Positions 8,136-18,222 of a stretch of DNA of 64,000 bases are shown piece by piece; the first letter of the stretch is position 1, and each line of letters starts with the position of its first letter. A program made the translations under genes and the position numbers. The stretch comes from Streptococcus suis. GTDB lineage: Bacteria > Bacillota > Bacilli > Lactobacillales > Streptococcaceae. The notes below the pieces were generated by a model. That model saw nothing but the letters and a program-made list of their open reading frames with translations. It was not told the DNA's origin and did no database searches. The stretch is taken from assembly GCF_002964575.1 (NCBI RefSeq), contig NZ_POQQ01000040.1, positions 1-64,000 of the forward strand, written 5' to 3'.

Positions 8136-9302
8136 CTAGAAATTTCTAACGTAATCACGGTGACTAGCTACTGCAGCCTTTAATTCTTCCATATTGTCTG
8201 AAGAGAATTTTTCCAGGATTTCTGTCGCAATAGTCGTAGCTACGACGGATTCCATGACCACACCAGCTGCTGGAAGAGCCGTTGGGTCAGAACGTTCCAC
8301 AGTTGCCTTATAGGGCTCATGCGTATCAATATCGACAGACATCAGAGGCTTGTAAAGGGTTGGAATGGGCTTCATCACACCACGGATAACCAGTGGTTGT
8401 CCATTTGTCATACCACCTTCAAAACCACCAAGATTGTTGGTTCTGCGGGTGTAGCCATCTTGCTCAGACCAAAGAATTTCATCCATGACCTGACTGCCTT
8501 TTAAGTAACCAGCTTGGAAACCGACACCAAATTCTGCACCTTTAAAGGCATTGATCGATACAACTGCCTGAGCCAGTTTGGCATCCAATTTCTTATCCCA
8601 TTGAACATAAGAACCCAGACCAACTGGAACACCACCAACGATGGTTTCTACAACACCACCAATGGTATCCCCGTCACGCTTGATTTGGTCGATATAGGCT
8701 TTGATTTCTTCCTCACGCTCTTTGTTGACAATAGAAACTTCTGACTGGGCTGCACGTTCTCTGATTTCTGCAACGGTTAAACCATCTGGAACATCGATTT
8801 CTTTACCACCAAACACAACTACGTGGTTGGCAATTTCAATATCTAACTCAGCTAAAATTCGTTTGGCAACGGCACCAACTGCCACTCGCATGGTTGTTTC
8901 ACGCGCACTCGAACGCTCCAAGGAATTCCGCAAATCATCAAAACGGTACTTCATACCACCGACCAAATCAGCATGACCTGGACGTGGATGTCGAATCCGA
9001 CGCTTGCTTTTAAGCTTATCTTCAATATCCTCAACAGCCATAATATCCAACCACTTTTGGTGGTCTTTGTTGGTTACATTAAGGGTAATTGGTGCACCAG
9101 TTGTCTTGCCATGACGGACGCCGGCTGTAATCTCAACACGGTCTGTTTCTATCTGCATCCGACTGCCACGACCATAACCACCTTGACGACGTTTCAAATC
9201 TGCATTGATATCCTCTGCTGTCAAAGGAAGACCAGCTGGAACTCCCTCAATAATGGCTGTCAAACGTGGTCCATGGGACTCACCAGCTGTTAAATAACGC
9301 AT
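8136..9302 (-). CDS. aroC: Chorismate synthase
   Basis: 388 aa, the usual length. It catalyses the last shikimate step, 5-enolpyruvylshikimate-3-phosphate to chorismate, with reduced FMN. Family signatures visible are GESHGPRL at the N-terminus, [38 protein letters not shown] and [15 protein letters not shown]. It starts just 2 nt after the aroD stop, with its GGAG inside the end of aroD, so the two are translationally coupled. aroB, often found between aroD and aroC in streptococci, is absent here. Confidence 0.95.
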   Translation of the reverse strand: MRYLTAGESHGPRLTAIIEGVPAGLPLTAEDINADLKRRQGGYGRGSRMQIETDRVEITAGVRHGKTTGAPITLNVTNKDHQKWLDIMAVEDIEDKLKSKRRIRHPRPGHADLVGGMKYRFDDLRNSLERSSARETTMRVAVGAVAKRILAELDIEIANHVVVFGGKEIDVPDGLTVAEIRERAAQSEVSIVNKEREEEIKAYIDQIKRDGDTIGGVVETIVGGVPVGLGSYVQWDKKLDAKLAQAVVSINAFKGAEFGVGFQAGYLKGSQVMDEILWSEQDGYTRRTNNLGGFEGGMTNGQPLVIRGVMKPIPTLYKPLMSVDIDTHEPYKATVERSDPTALPAAGVVMESVVATTIATEILEKFSSDNMEELKAAVASHRDYVRNF

Positions 9303-9304
9303 AC

Positions 9305-9979
9305 TTAATTCTCCAAAATTTCCAAAAACTTACGTGTATTAGCCAAGGACATCTGTCCAGGAGCCGATACTTCATCCAAACTTGCAAAGGTCCAACAAGA
9401 ACCAGTAATCACACCGGCAATCCGAGTGATCTTACCTAGTTCCCCCATAGCAATCGTCGCAAAAGTCTGTTCAGCATTCAAGGTCTTAAAGCCGCGAGTA
9501 TAGTTCATGACATCTAAGACATCCTGCTCACTATTGGCCAAGACTGCCATTTTAACTACTGCTGGCGAAAGACTGGTTAATTCAGACATGATTTCCAGAT
9601 AATTAGCAGGTGTCTCTTCAAAATTATGATAACTTAAGACAAGATTTGGAAACTCCAACATCTGCTCAAAAACGGACTGGTAGGAATAATATTCAAAATC
9701 AATATAGTCTGGCTGATAAAGGGCTGCCACTTCCTTAATTAAATCAACATACTCTTGGTCTGCCAAGTCCAAATAACCACCTTCTCGTGTTGTTCGGACG
9801 GTAAAAATTACTTCCTTACCATTGCATTTCTCAAAGATGGCAGGAGCTACTCTTAAAATATCCTCTTTTGGAAGATAATCTGCTCTCCACTCAATGAGGT
9901 CGGCTTCCGCCAAACGTCCTACATCAATAGCCTCTACTTCTTCCAAATTTCTAGGCATAATAGGAACTACTATTTTCAT
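9305..9979 (-). CDS. aroD: 3-Dehydroquinate dehydratase, type I
   Basis: 224 aa class I dehydroquinase that forms 3-dehydroshikimate through a Schiff base. Visible sites are [26 protein letters not shown], the catalytic-base His region [10 protein letters not shown], the Schiff-base Lys in [10 protein letters not shown], and [13 protein letters not shown]. The C-terminal [16 protein letters not shown] is normal. Its ATG overlaps the upstream methylase by 4 nt and it directly precedes aroC, so it belongs to the same transcript. Confidence 0.93.
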   Translation of the reverse strand: MKIVVPIMPRNLEEVEAIDVGRLAEADLIEWRADYLPKEDILRVAPAIFEKCNGKEVIFTVRTTREGGYLDLADQEYVDLIKEVAALYQPDYIDFEYYSYQSVFEQMLEFPNLVLSYHNFEETPANYLEIMSELTSLSPAVVKMAVLANSEQDVLDVMNYTRGFKTLNAEQTFATIAMGELGKITRIAGVITGSCWTFASLDEVSAPGQMSLANTRKFLEILEN

Positions 9980-11139
9980 TTTTCTACCCTTATCGTAAAG
10001 ACCTTGAGGTAATTACTACTTTCATCATTTTTATTGATTGTAAAATCAGCTGGTAAGCGATAGGTCGTAGTATAGCGATGCTTTTGCGAACCAAAACCTT
10101 TCTCAATCTGTTGACGGAATTTCTCAACCGACACATTGGCCGCATTGGTTGAGGCAAGGATTATTCCGTTTGGATTTAGGATTTCTAGTGACTGGGAAAT
10201 CAATTTATGATAGTCCTTGGCTACCGAAAATGTCTGTTTTTTATTTCGGGCAAAGCTTGGTGGATCCAGGACAATGACATCATAGCTTAATCCCTTGCGC
10301 TTGGCATATTTGAAATATTCAAAGACGTCCATGACTACAAAGTGATGATTGTCTAATTCTACACCATTAACCTTAAAATGAGCTGTAGAAAGTTCACGCG
10401 ACCGTTTCGCTAAATCAACAGAAGTGGTTTCTATTGCTCCTCCCATAGCTGCAGCAATGGAGAAGGCGGCTGTATAAGAAAACATATTGAGCAGGGTCTT
10501 ACCTGTCGCCAGACCATCCACCAGTGAACCGCGGACTTCATGTTGATCGAGGAAAATACCTGTCATCAAGCCGTCATTCATGAAAACTTGATAAGCAACA
10601 CCATTCTCTAAGACAGTGAAATTTTCTGGCGCCTCTTGTCCGTAAAGAAAGGCGGACTCAAAGTCCAAACCCTTAAATCGAATTTTTTCATAAGCACCCT
10701 TTACTTCTGGAAAGACCATCTGAAAGGCAGAAACGATCTTTTCCTTGATAGAATAAACAAAGGTATTATACCAAGAAAAAACTGCATATTCATCATATAA
10801 ATCAATCGTCATCCCACCGAAATCATCCCCATCTTGATTGAATAAGCGAAAGGCATTGGTCAAGTCTGACTGATAAAAATGATGTCGCTTTTGCCGTGCT
10901 TTATTAAACAGGTTCACAAAGTAGCTTTCTGTCAATTCTTCTTTAGAGTAACTATATAGCCAGCCAATCCCCTTGTTCTGCGGAGAAAGATAAGCCTTCC
11001 CTAAATGTTTGCCTGTTTCAGAAACTAGGTCAACAAGCTTATCTTCTGTCACAGAAAATCCTGAAAAATCAGCACTATCTAGGAGTTGAATGCCCTTGTT
11101 GATCTTCTGCTCTGCAATTCGATTTACCCTTATTTTCAT
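9976..11139 (-). CDS. Class I SAM-dependent rRNA methyltransferase with PUA domain (RlmI/RlmK type)
   Basis: 387 aa. The N-terminal ~75 residues form a PUA-like RNA-binding part ([16 protein letters not shown]). The centre has [18 protein letters not shown] and the C-terminal Rossmann fold carries [18 protein letters not shown] (motif I) and [14 protein letters not shown] (DPPSF, the catalytic block of m5C/m2G-type enzymes). It probably modifies 23S rRNA; the exact nucleotide cannot be read from sequence. It heads the aroD-aroC-tyrA transcript. A strong promoter ends only about 7 bp before its ATG, suggesting a leaderless mRNA. Confidence 0.85.
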   Translation of the reverse strand: MKIRVNRIAEQKINKGIQLLDSADFSGFSVTEDKLVDLVSETGKHLGKAYLSPQNKGIGWLYSYSKEELTESYFVNLFNKARQKRHHFYQSDLTNAFRLFNQDGDDFGGMTIDLYDEYAVFSWYNTFVYSIKEKIVSAFQMVFPEVKGAYEKIRFKGLDFESAFLYGQEAPENFTVLENGVAYQVFMNDGLMTGIFLDQHEVRGSLVDGLATGKTLLNMFSYTAAFSIAAAMGGAIETTSVDLAKRSRELSTAHFKVNGVELDNHHFVVMDVFEYFKYAKRKGLSYDVIVLDPPSFARNKKQTFSVAKDYHKLISQSLEILNPNGIILASTNAANVSVEKFRQQIEKGFGSQKHRYTTTYRLPADFTINKNDESSNYLKVFTIRVEK

Positions 11140-11145
11140 AAATTT

Positions 11146-11174
11146 ATTATAACACGATTCTGCATATATGCCAA
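11146..11174 (-). promoter_or_regulatory. Promoter of the rRNA methylase/aro operon, apparently leaderless
   Basis: Minus strand TTGGCA (11174-11169) and TATAAT (11151-11146) are separated by 17 bp. The -10 ends 7 nt from the ATG at 11139, so transcription should begin at or next to the start codon. No Shine-Dalgarno sequence is present. Confidence 0.6.
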
Positions 11175-11188
11175 AAAAACTCCAAACT

Positions 11189-11218
11189 TTGAGGCTTATT
11201 TTAAAATTATGGTATAAT
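11189..11218 (+). promoter_or_regulatory. Promoter upstream of the LtaS-like gene
   Basis: TTGAGG (11189-11194) and a consensus TATAAT (11213-11218) are spaced 18 bp. The TA-flanked repeat at 11232-11375 lies between this promoter and the gene, so it would be transcribed as part of the 5' leader. Confidence 0.55.
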
Positions 11219-11231
11219 GAACTGAGATTTA

Positions 11232-11375
11232 AAACCTGTATTCACAAGTGAAGTGATTATATAGAAGAGATCATTTTTCGCTAATCAAGGCTGTTTTTTG
11301 AAAGAATACTGACTGTATGTTGACTGACTGAAAAACTAGCTTAGATGGAAGTGCTGAACTATGAATACAGGTTCT
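11232..11375 (+). repeat. MITE-like element, copy 1
   Basis: A 144-bp element starts AAACCTGTATTCACAAGTG and ends TGAATACAGGTTCT, so its ends are inverted repeats, and TA flanks both sides. It matches the copies at 18223-18373 and 37533-37693 along most of its length, with a small internal deletion. It encodes nothing and lies 24 bp before the LtaS-like start. Confidence 0.75.
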
Positions 11376-11399
11376 TAGAAAGGAACTTGAGGTTTATTT

Positions 11400-13574
11400 G
11401 TGAAAAAAATAATTGACCATGTCAAAGAGTATTCCAAAACTCGTTTTGGCTTCGTCCTCATCCTTCTAGTGATGTATTGGCTCAAAACTCTCTGGGCCTA
11501 CTATGTTGATTTTAGCTTAGATTTACAAGGGATATTCCAGCATGTCATTGCCATTATCAACCCCTTGCCAATCGGCTTACTCTTAATAGGGCTAGCTCTC
11601 TATGCCAAACAGACAAAGCTGTTTTATGGACTAGCCAGTGGAATGTATTTCCTTCTCTTTGCCTGGCTATTTTCAAACGCTGTTTACTACCGAGAATTTT
11701 CAGACTATATTTCCATCTCAACCATGATGGCAACTTCTAGTGTTTCTGCTGGTCTTGGTGAAGCAGCAATCAAGCTATTTCGGCCCTGGGATCTAGTCTA
11801 TTTTCTAGACTTTATCGCTTTTGGTGTCCTCCTCTATCGAAAAAATGTCAATTGGGATAAACAGCCTTTCTATCCAAAGGCTAGCTTTGCTATTACAGCA
11901 TTCTCAACCCTGCTCTTCTCCATCAATCTATTTTTGGCTGAAGTTGATCGACCTGAATTATTGACACGAGGTTTTTCAAATACCTATATCGTCAGAGCCT
12001 TGGGTTTGCCAGCCTTTTTAGGTTATAATGCTCATCAGACCTATACAGCCCATAAGGATCGCTCAGGAGCCAATCCAAGTGACCTTGAACCCATTAAACA
12101 GTATGTTGAGGAACACTATGCCCAGCCCAATGATAACTATTTCGGCATCGCCAAGGGACGCAACGTCATCTATCTCCATCTTGAAAGCCTGCAACAATTT
12201 GTCATTGATTACAAGCTAAAGGTTAATGGAGCAGAATACGAGGTAACTCCCTTTCTCAATTCTCTCTATCATTCCAACTCTACTCTAGCTTTCTCCAATT
12301 TCTTCAATCAAGTCAAGGCGGGTAAAACCTCCGATGCTGAAACCATGATTGAAACCTCCTTATTTGGATTAAACCAAGGCTCATTCATGGTTCAGTATGG
12401 GGGAAGCAATACCCAGCAAGCAGCACCTTATATCCTATCTCAGAACGGTAGCTACACATCTGCTGTCTTCCACGGTAATTCGGCTAGTTTTTGGAATAGG
12501 AATAACACCTACAAACAATGGGGATACAACTATTTCTTTGACCAATCCTATTTTTCTGAAGCGACAGAAGAAAACTCTTTCCAGTATGGTTTAAATGATA
12601 AAATCATGTTTGCAGATTCCATCAAATATTTGGAACGGATGCAACAACCATTTTATGCCAAGTTCATCACCGTATCCAACCACTATCCTTATACCACTAG
12701 CTTGATTGGCGATGAGAAAGGATTTCCACTGGCCAATACAGATGATGAAACCATCAACGGCTATTTTGCTACTGCCAATTATTTGGATACATCCATCAAG
12801 TCCTTCTTCAACTATTTGAAGGCGACTGGTCTATATGAAAATTCAGTTATCGTCCTCTACGGCGACCATTATGGAATATCTAATTCACGCAATCCAGACT
12901 TAGCCCCCCTTTTAAATAAGGACCCTCAAACCTGGACAGAATTTGACAATGCCATGTTGCAACGCGTCCCTTATATGATTGTGGTGCCAGGTATGACCAC
13001 GGGAGGCATTTTCAATACCTTTGGCGGAGAAATTGATACCCTCCCAACACTCGAACACCTGCTAGGCATAAAAGCAAATAATTTCTTACAGGTCGGACAG
13101 GATTTACTGTCACCTCAGAACAAGCAAATCGTGGCTCTCCGAACAGAAGGAAGTTTTATCACACCAAAATACACCAGTTATGCAGGTAAGATTTACTATA
13201 CCGAAACAGGGATTGAGATTACCAATCCTGACGAAACCACCCAAAAAGAAATTGATGTGATTAAGGAAGCCGCAACTGCCCAATTAGCAGCGAGTGATGC
13301 CATTCAAACAGGCGACCTCATCCGCTTCTTTGACAATGGTCTGCCAGCCCTAGATGCTAGCAAATACAACTACATTGATTCCTTGGCCGCTGAGATTGCA
13401 CTAGAAAATGAGCTAGGGGCTAAATCAACCAGCCTCTACAGCCAGAATGGAAACCAATCCACTGTTGACCTCTTCAAAGCACCAAGCTACCTAGAATTAA
13501 ACGGCAGTTCCACAAGCAGTACAGCCAGTTCGAGTACAGAAAGTAGTACGTCAACCAGTACTTCTTCCCAATAA
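11400..13574 (+). CDS. LtaS-family lipoteichoic acid synthase / phosphoglycerol transferase
   Basis: 724 aa membrane enzyme that builds polyglycerophosphate-type chains or related phosphoglycerol decorations outside the cell. About five N-terminal membrane segments (residues ~15-175) are followed by an extracellular sulfatase-like domain. NVIYLHLES carries the metal-binding Glu, AGKTSDAETM the catalytic Thr, and YGDHYG the metal Asp/His pair. The gene begins with GTG, with GAGG upstream. The C-terminal ~25 residues are an almost pure Ser/Thr tail, unusual for LtaS. Streptococci often hold two LtaS-type proteins and I cannot tell which one this is. Confidence 0.87.
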   Translation: MKKIIDHVKEYSKTRFGFVLILLVMYWLKTLWAYYVDFSLDLQGIFQHVIAIINPLPIGLLLIGLALYAKQTKLFYGLASGMYFLLFAWLFSNAVYYREFSDYISISTMMATSSVSAGLGEAAIKLFRPWDLVYFLDFIAFGVLLYRKNVNWDKQPFYPKASFAITAFSTLLFSINLFLAEVDRPELLTRGFSNTYIVRALGLPAFLGYNAHQTYTAHKDRSGANPSDLEPIKQYVEEHYAQPNDNYFGIAKGRNVIYLHLESLQQFVIDYKLKVNGAEYEVTPFLNSLYHSNSTLAFSNFFNQVKAGKTSDAETMIETSLFGLNQGSFMVQYGGSNTQQAAPYILSQNGSYTSAVFHGNSASFWNRNNTYKQWGYNYFFDQSYFSEATEENSFQYGLNDKIMFADSIKYLERMQQPFYAKFITVSNHYPYTTSLIGDEKGFPLANTDDETINGYFATANYLDTSIKSFFNYLKATGLYENSVIVLYGDHYGISNSRNPDLAPLLNKDPQTWTEFDNAMLQRVPYMIVVPGMTTGGIFNTFGGEIDTLPTLEHLLGIKANNFLQVGQDLLSPQNKQIVALRTEGSFITPKYTSYAGKIYYTETGIEITNPDETTQKEIDVIKEAATAQLAASDAIQTGDLIRFFDNGLPALDASKYNYIDSLAAEIALENELGAKSTSLYSQNGNQSTVDLFKAPSYLELNGSSTSSTASSSTESSTSTSTSSQ

Positions 13575-13576
13575 TC

Positions 13577-13629
13577 AAAAATATGCTGGACGAGATATCC
13601 TTGATGGAGGTCTCGTCCAGCATATTTTT
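13577..13629. terminator. Strong bidirectional terminator
   Basis: Arms of 19 nt (ATATGCTGGACGAGA and its complement, with flanking A and T runs) surround a 15-nt loop. It lies between the convergent LtaS-like gene and ftsY, touching the ftsY stop codon, and can serve both. Confidence 0.92.
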
Positions 13630-14895
13630 CTATAGCAATCCTTCCAAGAGCCCACGCATGAACTCTTCAGACTTGAATTCTCCGATGTCATCGATTTTTT
13701 CACCGAAACCTATCAGTTTAACAGGAATATCCAACTCCTGACGGATGGCAAGAACGACACCGCCTTTTGCAGTACCGTCTAGCTTGGTCAAAACAAGACC
13801 TGTCAATGGAGTAATTTTGGCAAATTCCTTGGCTTGACTGAGGGCGTTTTGTCCTGTGGAAGCATCCAATGCTAAGAGGGTTTCATGCGGTGCATCAGGA
13901 AGTGTTCGTTTAATGATACGGCCGATTTTTTCCAGCTCTGCCATAAGGTTATCTTTATTCTGCAAACGACCTGCTGTGTCAATCATGAGAATATCCACGC
14001 CTTCTGCCACGGCACGTTTTACCCCATCAAAAACCACACTAGCTGGGTCTGACTTTTCAGGTCCTGTGACCACTGGCACATCGACACGGCGACCCCACTC
14101 GACCAGCTGGGCTACCGCACCCGCACGGAAAGTATCCGCCGCAACCAGCATAACCTTCTTGCCAGCCTGCTTGTACTTGTAGGCCAACTTACCGATAGAC
14201 GTCGTCTTCCCAACACCATTGACACCGACAAAGAGCATGACCGTTAGGTCGTCTTGGAAGTTGATCTGCTCGCTAAATTGACCGTCTTTTTCATAAATAT
14301 CCACCAATTTTTCGATAATCACACGGCGGAGTTCATCTGTCTTTTTAGCCTTCTGTAGTTTGGCTTCATAGCGGAGCTCCTCTGTCAGAGTAGAAGCAAC
14401 TTGCACACCCACGTCTGACAAAATCAGCATTTCTTCCAACTCTTCGAAAAATTCTTCATCAACCGAACGGAAATTAGCAAAGAATTCGTTAAGTCTTGCT
14501 CCAAAGCCTGTGCGCGTCTTTTTCAAGGTCCGCTGGTACTTGTCCTGCTCACTTTCCTCCTCGACTTTAGCAACTTCCTCAACAGGCTCTTCCTTGACTT
14601 TGGTTTGAATGGCAGGATCAAAGCCTTGTTCCTGCGCTTCCTTCACTCGAGCCGCAGCAGCTTCCTTGGCTGCATAATACTGGGCCATCATGTCTAAGGT
14701 CCGTTGTTTCTGAGCTTCTTGCTCGGCATTCAAGTCAGTTGGTCCTGAACTGTCCTGTTCAGGAATAGTTGACTCCGTTTCAGATACTTCAGTGTCCTTT
14801 TCAGAAACCAACTGCTCTACTTCAAGCTCTTCAACAACTTCTTCTCTAGGCTCTTCTTGAGCCTTTTGTCCAAATAATCGATCGAATAATCCCAT
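13630..14895 (-). CDS. ftsY: Signal recognition particle receptor FtsY
   Basis: 421 aa SRP GTPase that docks ribosome-SRP complexes at the membrane. Residues 1-130 are the acidic A domain, rich in Glu and Gln. The NG domain follows, with P-loop GVNGVGKTTSIGKLA, LVAADTFRAGAVAQL, IDTAGRLQNKDNL, TKLDGTAKGG and the C-terminal GFGEKIDDIGEF. All GTPase motifs are intact. It is the third gene of an operon with two HAD phosphatases (gap of 1 bp). In many streptococci smc precedes these genes; here an ISL3 element lies in that position. Confidence 0.95.
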   Translation of the reverse strand: MGLFDRLFGQKAQEEPREEVVEELEVEQLVSEKDTEVSETESTIPEQDSSGPTDLNAEQEAQKQRTLDMMAQYYAAKEAAAARVKEAQEQGFDPAIQTKVKEEPVEEVAKVEEESEQDKYQRTLKKTRTGFGARLNEFFANFRSVDEEFFEELEEMLILSDVGVQVASTLTEELRYEAKLQKAKKTDELRRVIIEKLVDIYEKDGQFSEQINFQDDLTVMLFVGVNGVGKTTSIGKLAYKYKQAGKKVMLVAADTFRAGAVAQLVEWGRRVDVPVVTGPEKSDPASVVFDGVKRAVAEGVDILMIDTAGRLQNKDNLMAELEKIGRIIKRTLPDAPHETLLALDASTGQNALSQAKEFAKITPLTGLVLTKLDGTAKGGVVLAIRQELDIPVKLIGFGEKIDDIGEFKSEEFMRGLLEGLL

Positions 14896-14896
14896 A

Positions 14897-15709
14897 CTAG
14901 TCCTCGTTCAATACATAGTGTTCAACAGCCCAGGCAATGCCGTCTTCATCATTGGTCTTAGGCAAGACTACCTTGGCGGCAGCTTTTATCTCATCTGTGG
15001 CATTAGCCATAGCAACACCCATACCAGCCCATTCAATCATAGAAAGGTCATTGCCTTCATCGCCACAAGCCATGACTTCTGACTGGTCAATTCCAAGATG
15101 ACCAATCAACTTAGCCAAACCATTTGCCTTGTGGACACCTTTAGGGCTCCACTCAAGCAAAATATCACGCGATTTAAAAATCTCAAAACGTTCGTGCAAT
15201 TCCGCAGGAATTTTCGGAATTTGTGCATCCAAGAAATCTGCATCTACTGCCGACACAGCCTTATTGTAAACGAAGTCCTCTGGCAATTCGTCATCAGTCA
15301 CCTTGATTTTATTCAAAAGGGGGTTAGCAGTCAAATAGAGAGATTCGTGGGCAGCTGGTAGAGAGTATACATCCCCACCATAGACTGCATCAAGGGGTAA
15401 ATCTAGTTCATTGGTCACCTGACGAATGGCACGGACTTCCTCAATGGTAAAGCCCACCTTATCCAAAACCCGACCTGTATTTTCTTGAACCAGACCACCA
15501 TTAAAGGTAATGGAATACTGCCCCTCACCCAGCAAATCCAAGTCTTCCAAAAAAGCGCCAATGGCTTGCAAGGGGCGTCCTGTAGTCAAAACCACATAGA
15601 CCCCCTGATCACGTGCAGCTTGTAGAGCTTTTTTATTTGCCTCTGAAATCCGTTTATCAGATGTCAGAAGCGTTCCATCTAAATCTAATGCAATCAACTT
15701 AATTGCCAT
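14897..15709 (-). CDS. Cof-type HAD-IIB phosphatase (YidA-like)
   Basis: 270 aa cytosolic sugar-phosphate or nucleotide phosphatase of the Cof subfamily. HAD motif I LDLDGTLL starts at residue 7, motif II is VLTTGRP, motif III the Lys region KANGLAKLI, and motif IV CGDEGNDLSMIEWA. The C2B cap lies between residues ~85 and 195. Natural substrates cannot be predicted from sequence in this family. Its start overlaps the end of the upstream HAD gene by 11 nt and its stop is 1 nt before ftsY. Confidence 0.88.
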   Translation of the reverse strand: MAIKLIALDLDGTLLTSDKRISEANKKALQAARDQGVYVVLTTGRPLQAIGAFLEDLDLLGEGQYSITFNGGLVQENTGRVLDKVGFTIEEVRAIRQVTNELDLPLDAVYGGDVYSLPAAHESLYLTANPLLNKIKVTDDELPEDFVYNKAVSAVDADFLDAQIPKIPAELHERFEIFKSRDILLEWSPKGVHKANGLAKLIGHLGIDQSEVMACGDEGNDLSMIEWAGMGVAMANATDEIKAAAKVVLPKTNDEDGIAWAVEHYVLNED

Positions 15710-16511
15710 TTACTAATTCCTCCATGTAGGCCATCACGGCTTCTTCATTACAATGCCCAATAACCAAGTCTGCTTGTGTCTTGACTTCATCAACTGCATT
15801 TGCGGTCGCAACAGAAAAAGCTGCCAGCTTCATCATTTCTAGGTCATTTTGGTTATCTCCGAAGGCAATCAAATCCTTTCCAGATAAGCCAAAGTACTTG
15901 CATAGATGCGATAAACCAATTCCCTTATGAACACCTGACAAGATAATGTCGATTGAGGTAAAGCCCGTCGTGACAGCAGTCAATTGTTGAAAATGATTAT
16001 TGATCCAGTCTTGCGCTTCTGTACGTATATCCTCATCAATATAGAGATTTAATTTAATAATATCCTCAGAAACATCCTCAAAACGTGGAAGCAAAACAAT
16101 ATCTTGATAATAGTCTGATAGGACCTGATATAGATCATCTTCAACCGTATCCAACATATAAGAAGCCTTCAGACCAGATAGGGTGATATGCTGAGTTTTA
16201 ACATATCCGCTCTTAATCAGTTCATCTACCAAGGATAGATAGGTTGCTGGTTTAATAGGCTCATCTATGTAAATCGTCTGATTACCATACAGAACTACTG
16301 CTCCATTTTCTGCAACCAGGGCAATATCATCTAAGAAATCCTCGAATAAGAGCTTTAAACCTGGAAGAGAGCGACCACTTGCCGCTACAAACAGATAGCC
16401 TCGTGTTTTAAAGTTATCAAGAAGAACACGAAAACGCTCCTTATCAAAGCTATGGTCCCCTCTCAAAAAGGTTCCATCCATATCAGTTGCAATTATTTTA
16501 TTATATATCAT
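15699..16511 (-). CDS. Cof-type HAD-IIB phosphatase, first gene of the ftsY operon
   Basis: About 270 aa. Motif I is TDMDGTFL at residues 9-16, motif II VAASGRS, motif III around HKGIGLSHL, and motif IV FGDNQNDLEMMKLA. The cap is divergent from the neighbouring HAD (only the core motifs agree), so these are different specificities rather than a recent copy. I use ATG 16511 because GGGGAA lies 6 nt upstream and the N-terminal strand leads at once into motif I. A longer frame to 16583 has no RBS. The upstream side ends in sequence disrupted by an IS element. Confidence 0.87.
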   Translation of the reverse strand: MIYNKIIATDMDGTFLRGDHSFDKERFRVLLDNFKTRGYLFVAASGRSLPGLKLLFEDFLDDIALVAENGAVVLYGNQTIYIDEPIKPATYLSLVDELIKSGYVKTQHITLSGLKASYMLDTVEDDLYQVLSDYYQDIVLLPRFEDVSEDIIKLNLYIDEDIRTEAQDWINNHFQQLTAVTTGFTSIDIILSGVHKGIGLSHLCKYFGLSGKDLIAFGDNQNDLEMMKLAAFSVATANAVDEVKTQADLVIGHCNEEAVMAYMEELVNGN

Positions 16512-16672
16512 ACCACTTCCCCTTATCTCATCCATTATACCATAGTTCCATCGAATTTCGAATCTTGTCTTACAATCTCGCATATGAAAATATTTCTTTG
16601 TTCAAGTTAAAAACCAGCAGTTCCCTACTGGTGTAATGTTAGACCATGACTAAATCTCTTATTCAGAAATCC

Positions 16673-18088
16673 GGCTCTATAATTTCTGTAGTGGGTAAAA
16701 CCACCATGGAGATTATGGAGCCTTTTGGAGTGTAGAAAAAAAGTCCCATATGACCTATAATGAAAAGCGACTAAACAACTCATTAGAAAGGGTTCATATG
16801 GAACAACTAAATCTTATCACAAATTTTCTCAGAATTAAAGACAAAAATATTACTATCTCTAATGAATATGACCTGGGAACTCACTTAGAACTCCACGGTC
16901 ACTTGGATTACACAGCCCCTAAATGCCCAAAATGCAAGGGACAAATGGCAAAATACGACTTCCAGAAGGCCTCCAAAATTCCCTACCTAGAAACTGCTGG
17001 CTATCCCTTACTTATCCGCCTTAGAAAGCGTCGTTTCAAGTGCAAGGAATGTGGGAAAATAGCGGTCGCTGAAACTCCTCTTGTCAAGAAGAACCACCAA
17101 ATCGCTGTCGCAGTTAACCAGAAGATCGCTCAATTACTCATCGAAAATCAAGCAATGACACATATCGCACACAGGCTATCCATCTCAACATCATCAGTTA
17201 TTCGAAAACTAAATGAGTTCAAGTTTGAAACGGATTGGAACAAGCTTCCAGAAGTCATGTCCTGGGACGAGTATGCCTTCAAGAAGGGGAAGATGAGCTT
17301 TATCGCACAAGATTTCAACTCCCTGAATGTCATAACCATTCTGGACGGAAGAACTCAAGCAACCATTCGAAACCACTTTCTGCGCTATCCTAGAAAGGTT
17401 AGAAATCGGGTCAAAGTCATTACCATGGATATGTTTAGTCCCTACTACAAATTGGCTAGACAACTATTTCCAAACGCCAAGATTGTACTCGACCGCTTTC
17501 ATATCGTGCAACACCTTAGTCGTGCTATGAACCGTGTCCGTATTCAAATTATGAACCAACTTGATAGAAAATCGCAGGAATACCGAGCCTTGAAACGCTA
17601 CTGGAAATTGATACAACAGGATAGTCGTAAACTCAGCGATAAACGATTTTATCGCCCTATGTTTCGGATGCATTTAACCAACAAGGAAATTCTAGAAAAA
17701 CTCCTATCCTACTCAGATGAGCTCCGACAGCACTATGAACTCTATCAATTTCTCTTGTTCCATTTCCAAGAGAAAAATTCAGATCATTTCTTCAGTCTCA
17801 TCGAACAGGAAATAGCCTCTGTTAATCCTATTTTCCAGACGGTATTTAAGACATTTCTAAAGGATAAAGACAAGGTTTTAAACGCCATGGAATTGCCTTA
17901 TTCCAATGCCAAACTGGAAGCTACCAACAATCTCATCAAAGTCATTAAGAGAAATGCCTTTGGTTTTAGGAACTTTGAAAACTTTAGAAAACGCATTTTG
18001 ATTGCTTTGAACATAAAGAAAGAGAGAACGAATTTCGTCCTCTCTAGGTGTTAGCTTTTCATCTACCCACTACAGTTGACAAAGAGCC
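16673..18088 (+). mobile_element. Intact ISL3-family insertion sequence, 1416 bp
   Basis: The left end GGCTCTATAATTTCTGTAG and the inverted right end (GGCTCTTTGTCAACTGTAG read inward) share GGCTCT and CTGTAGTGGGTA. Both ends are flanked by a perfect 8-bp direct repeat AGAAATCC (16665-16672 and 18089-18096), the duplication size typical of ISL3. One full-length transposase ORF lies inside. Perfect target duplication indicates a fairly recent insertion. Confidence 0.92.
16798..18054 (+). CDS. ISL3-family transposase
   Basis: 418 aa from ATG 16798, chosen because AGAAAGGG lies just upstream. An earlier in-frame ATG at 16750 would add 16 residues. An N-terminal zinc-ribbon-like part has CPKCKGQM and CKECGK (about residues 41-87), then an HTH region (MTHIAHRLSISTSSVIRKL). 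The DDE domain has SWDEYAFKKG, VITMDMFSPYY and VLDRFHIVQHL, and finally the Glu region NAKLEATNNLIK. All three acidic positions appear present and the frame is unbroken, so the enzyme should be active. Confidence 0.92.
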   Translation: MEQLNLITNFLRIKDKNITISNEYDLGTHLELHGHLDYTAPKCPKCKGQMAKYDFQKASKIPYLETAGYPLLIRLRKRRFKCKECGKIAVAETPLVKKNHQIAVAVNQKIAQLLIENQAMTHIAHRLSISTSSVIRKLNEFKFETDWNKLPEVMSWDEYAFKKGKMSFIAQDFNSLNVITILDGRTQATIRNHFLRYPRKVRNRVKVITMDMFSPYYKLARQLFPNAKIVLDRFHIVQHLSRAMNRVRIQIMNQLDRKSQEYRALKRYWKLIQQDSRKLSDKRFYRPMFRMHLTNKEILEKLLSYSDELRQHYELYQFLLFHFQEKNSDHFFSLIEQEIASVNPIFQTVFKTFLKDKDKVLNAMELPYSNAKLEATNNLIKVIKRNAFGFRNFENFRKRILIALNIKKERTNFVLSRC

Positions 18089-18222
18089 AGAAATCCTTGA
18101 CCTACAGAGTTATTGTTCGAAACGACTCAGCAAGTAAAAATAATACTTTGTCCGTACCTAATTTTGTGCACCGATTCGATGCTTTTTTCTTCATTCCATG
18201 TTAAACTTATAAGTGAGATTTA

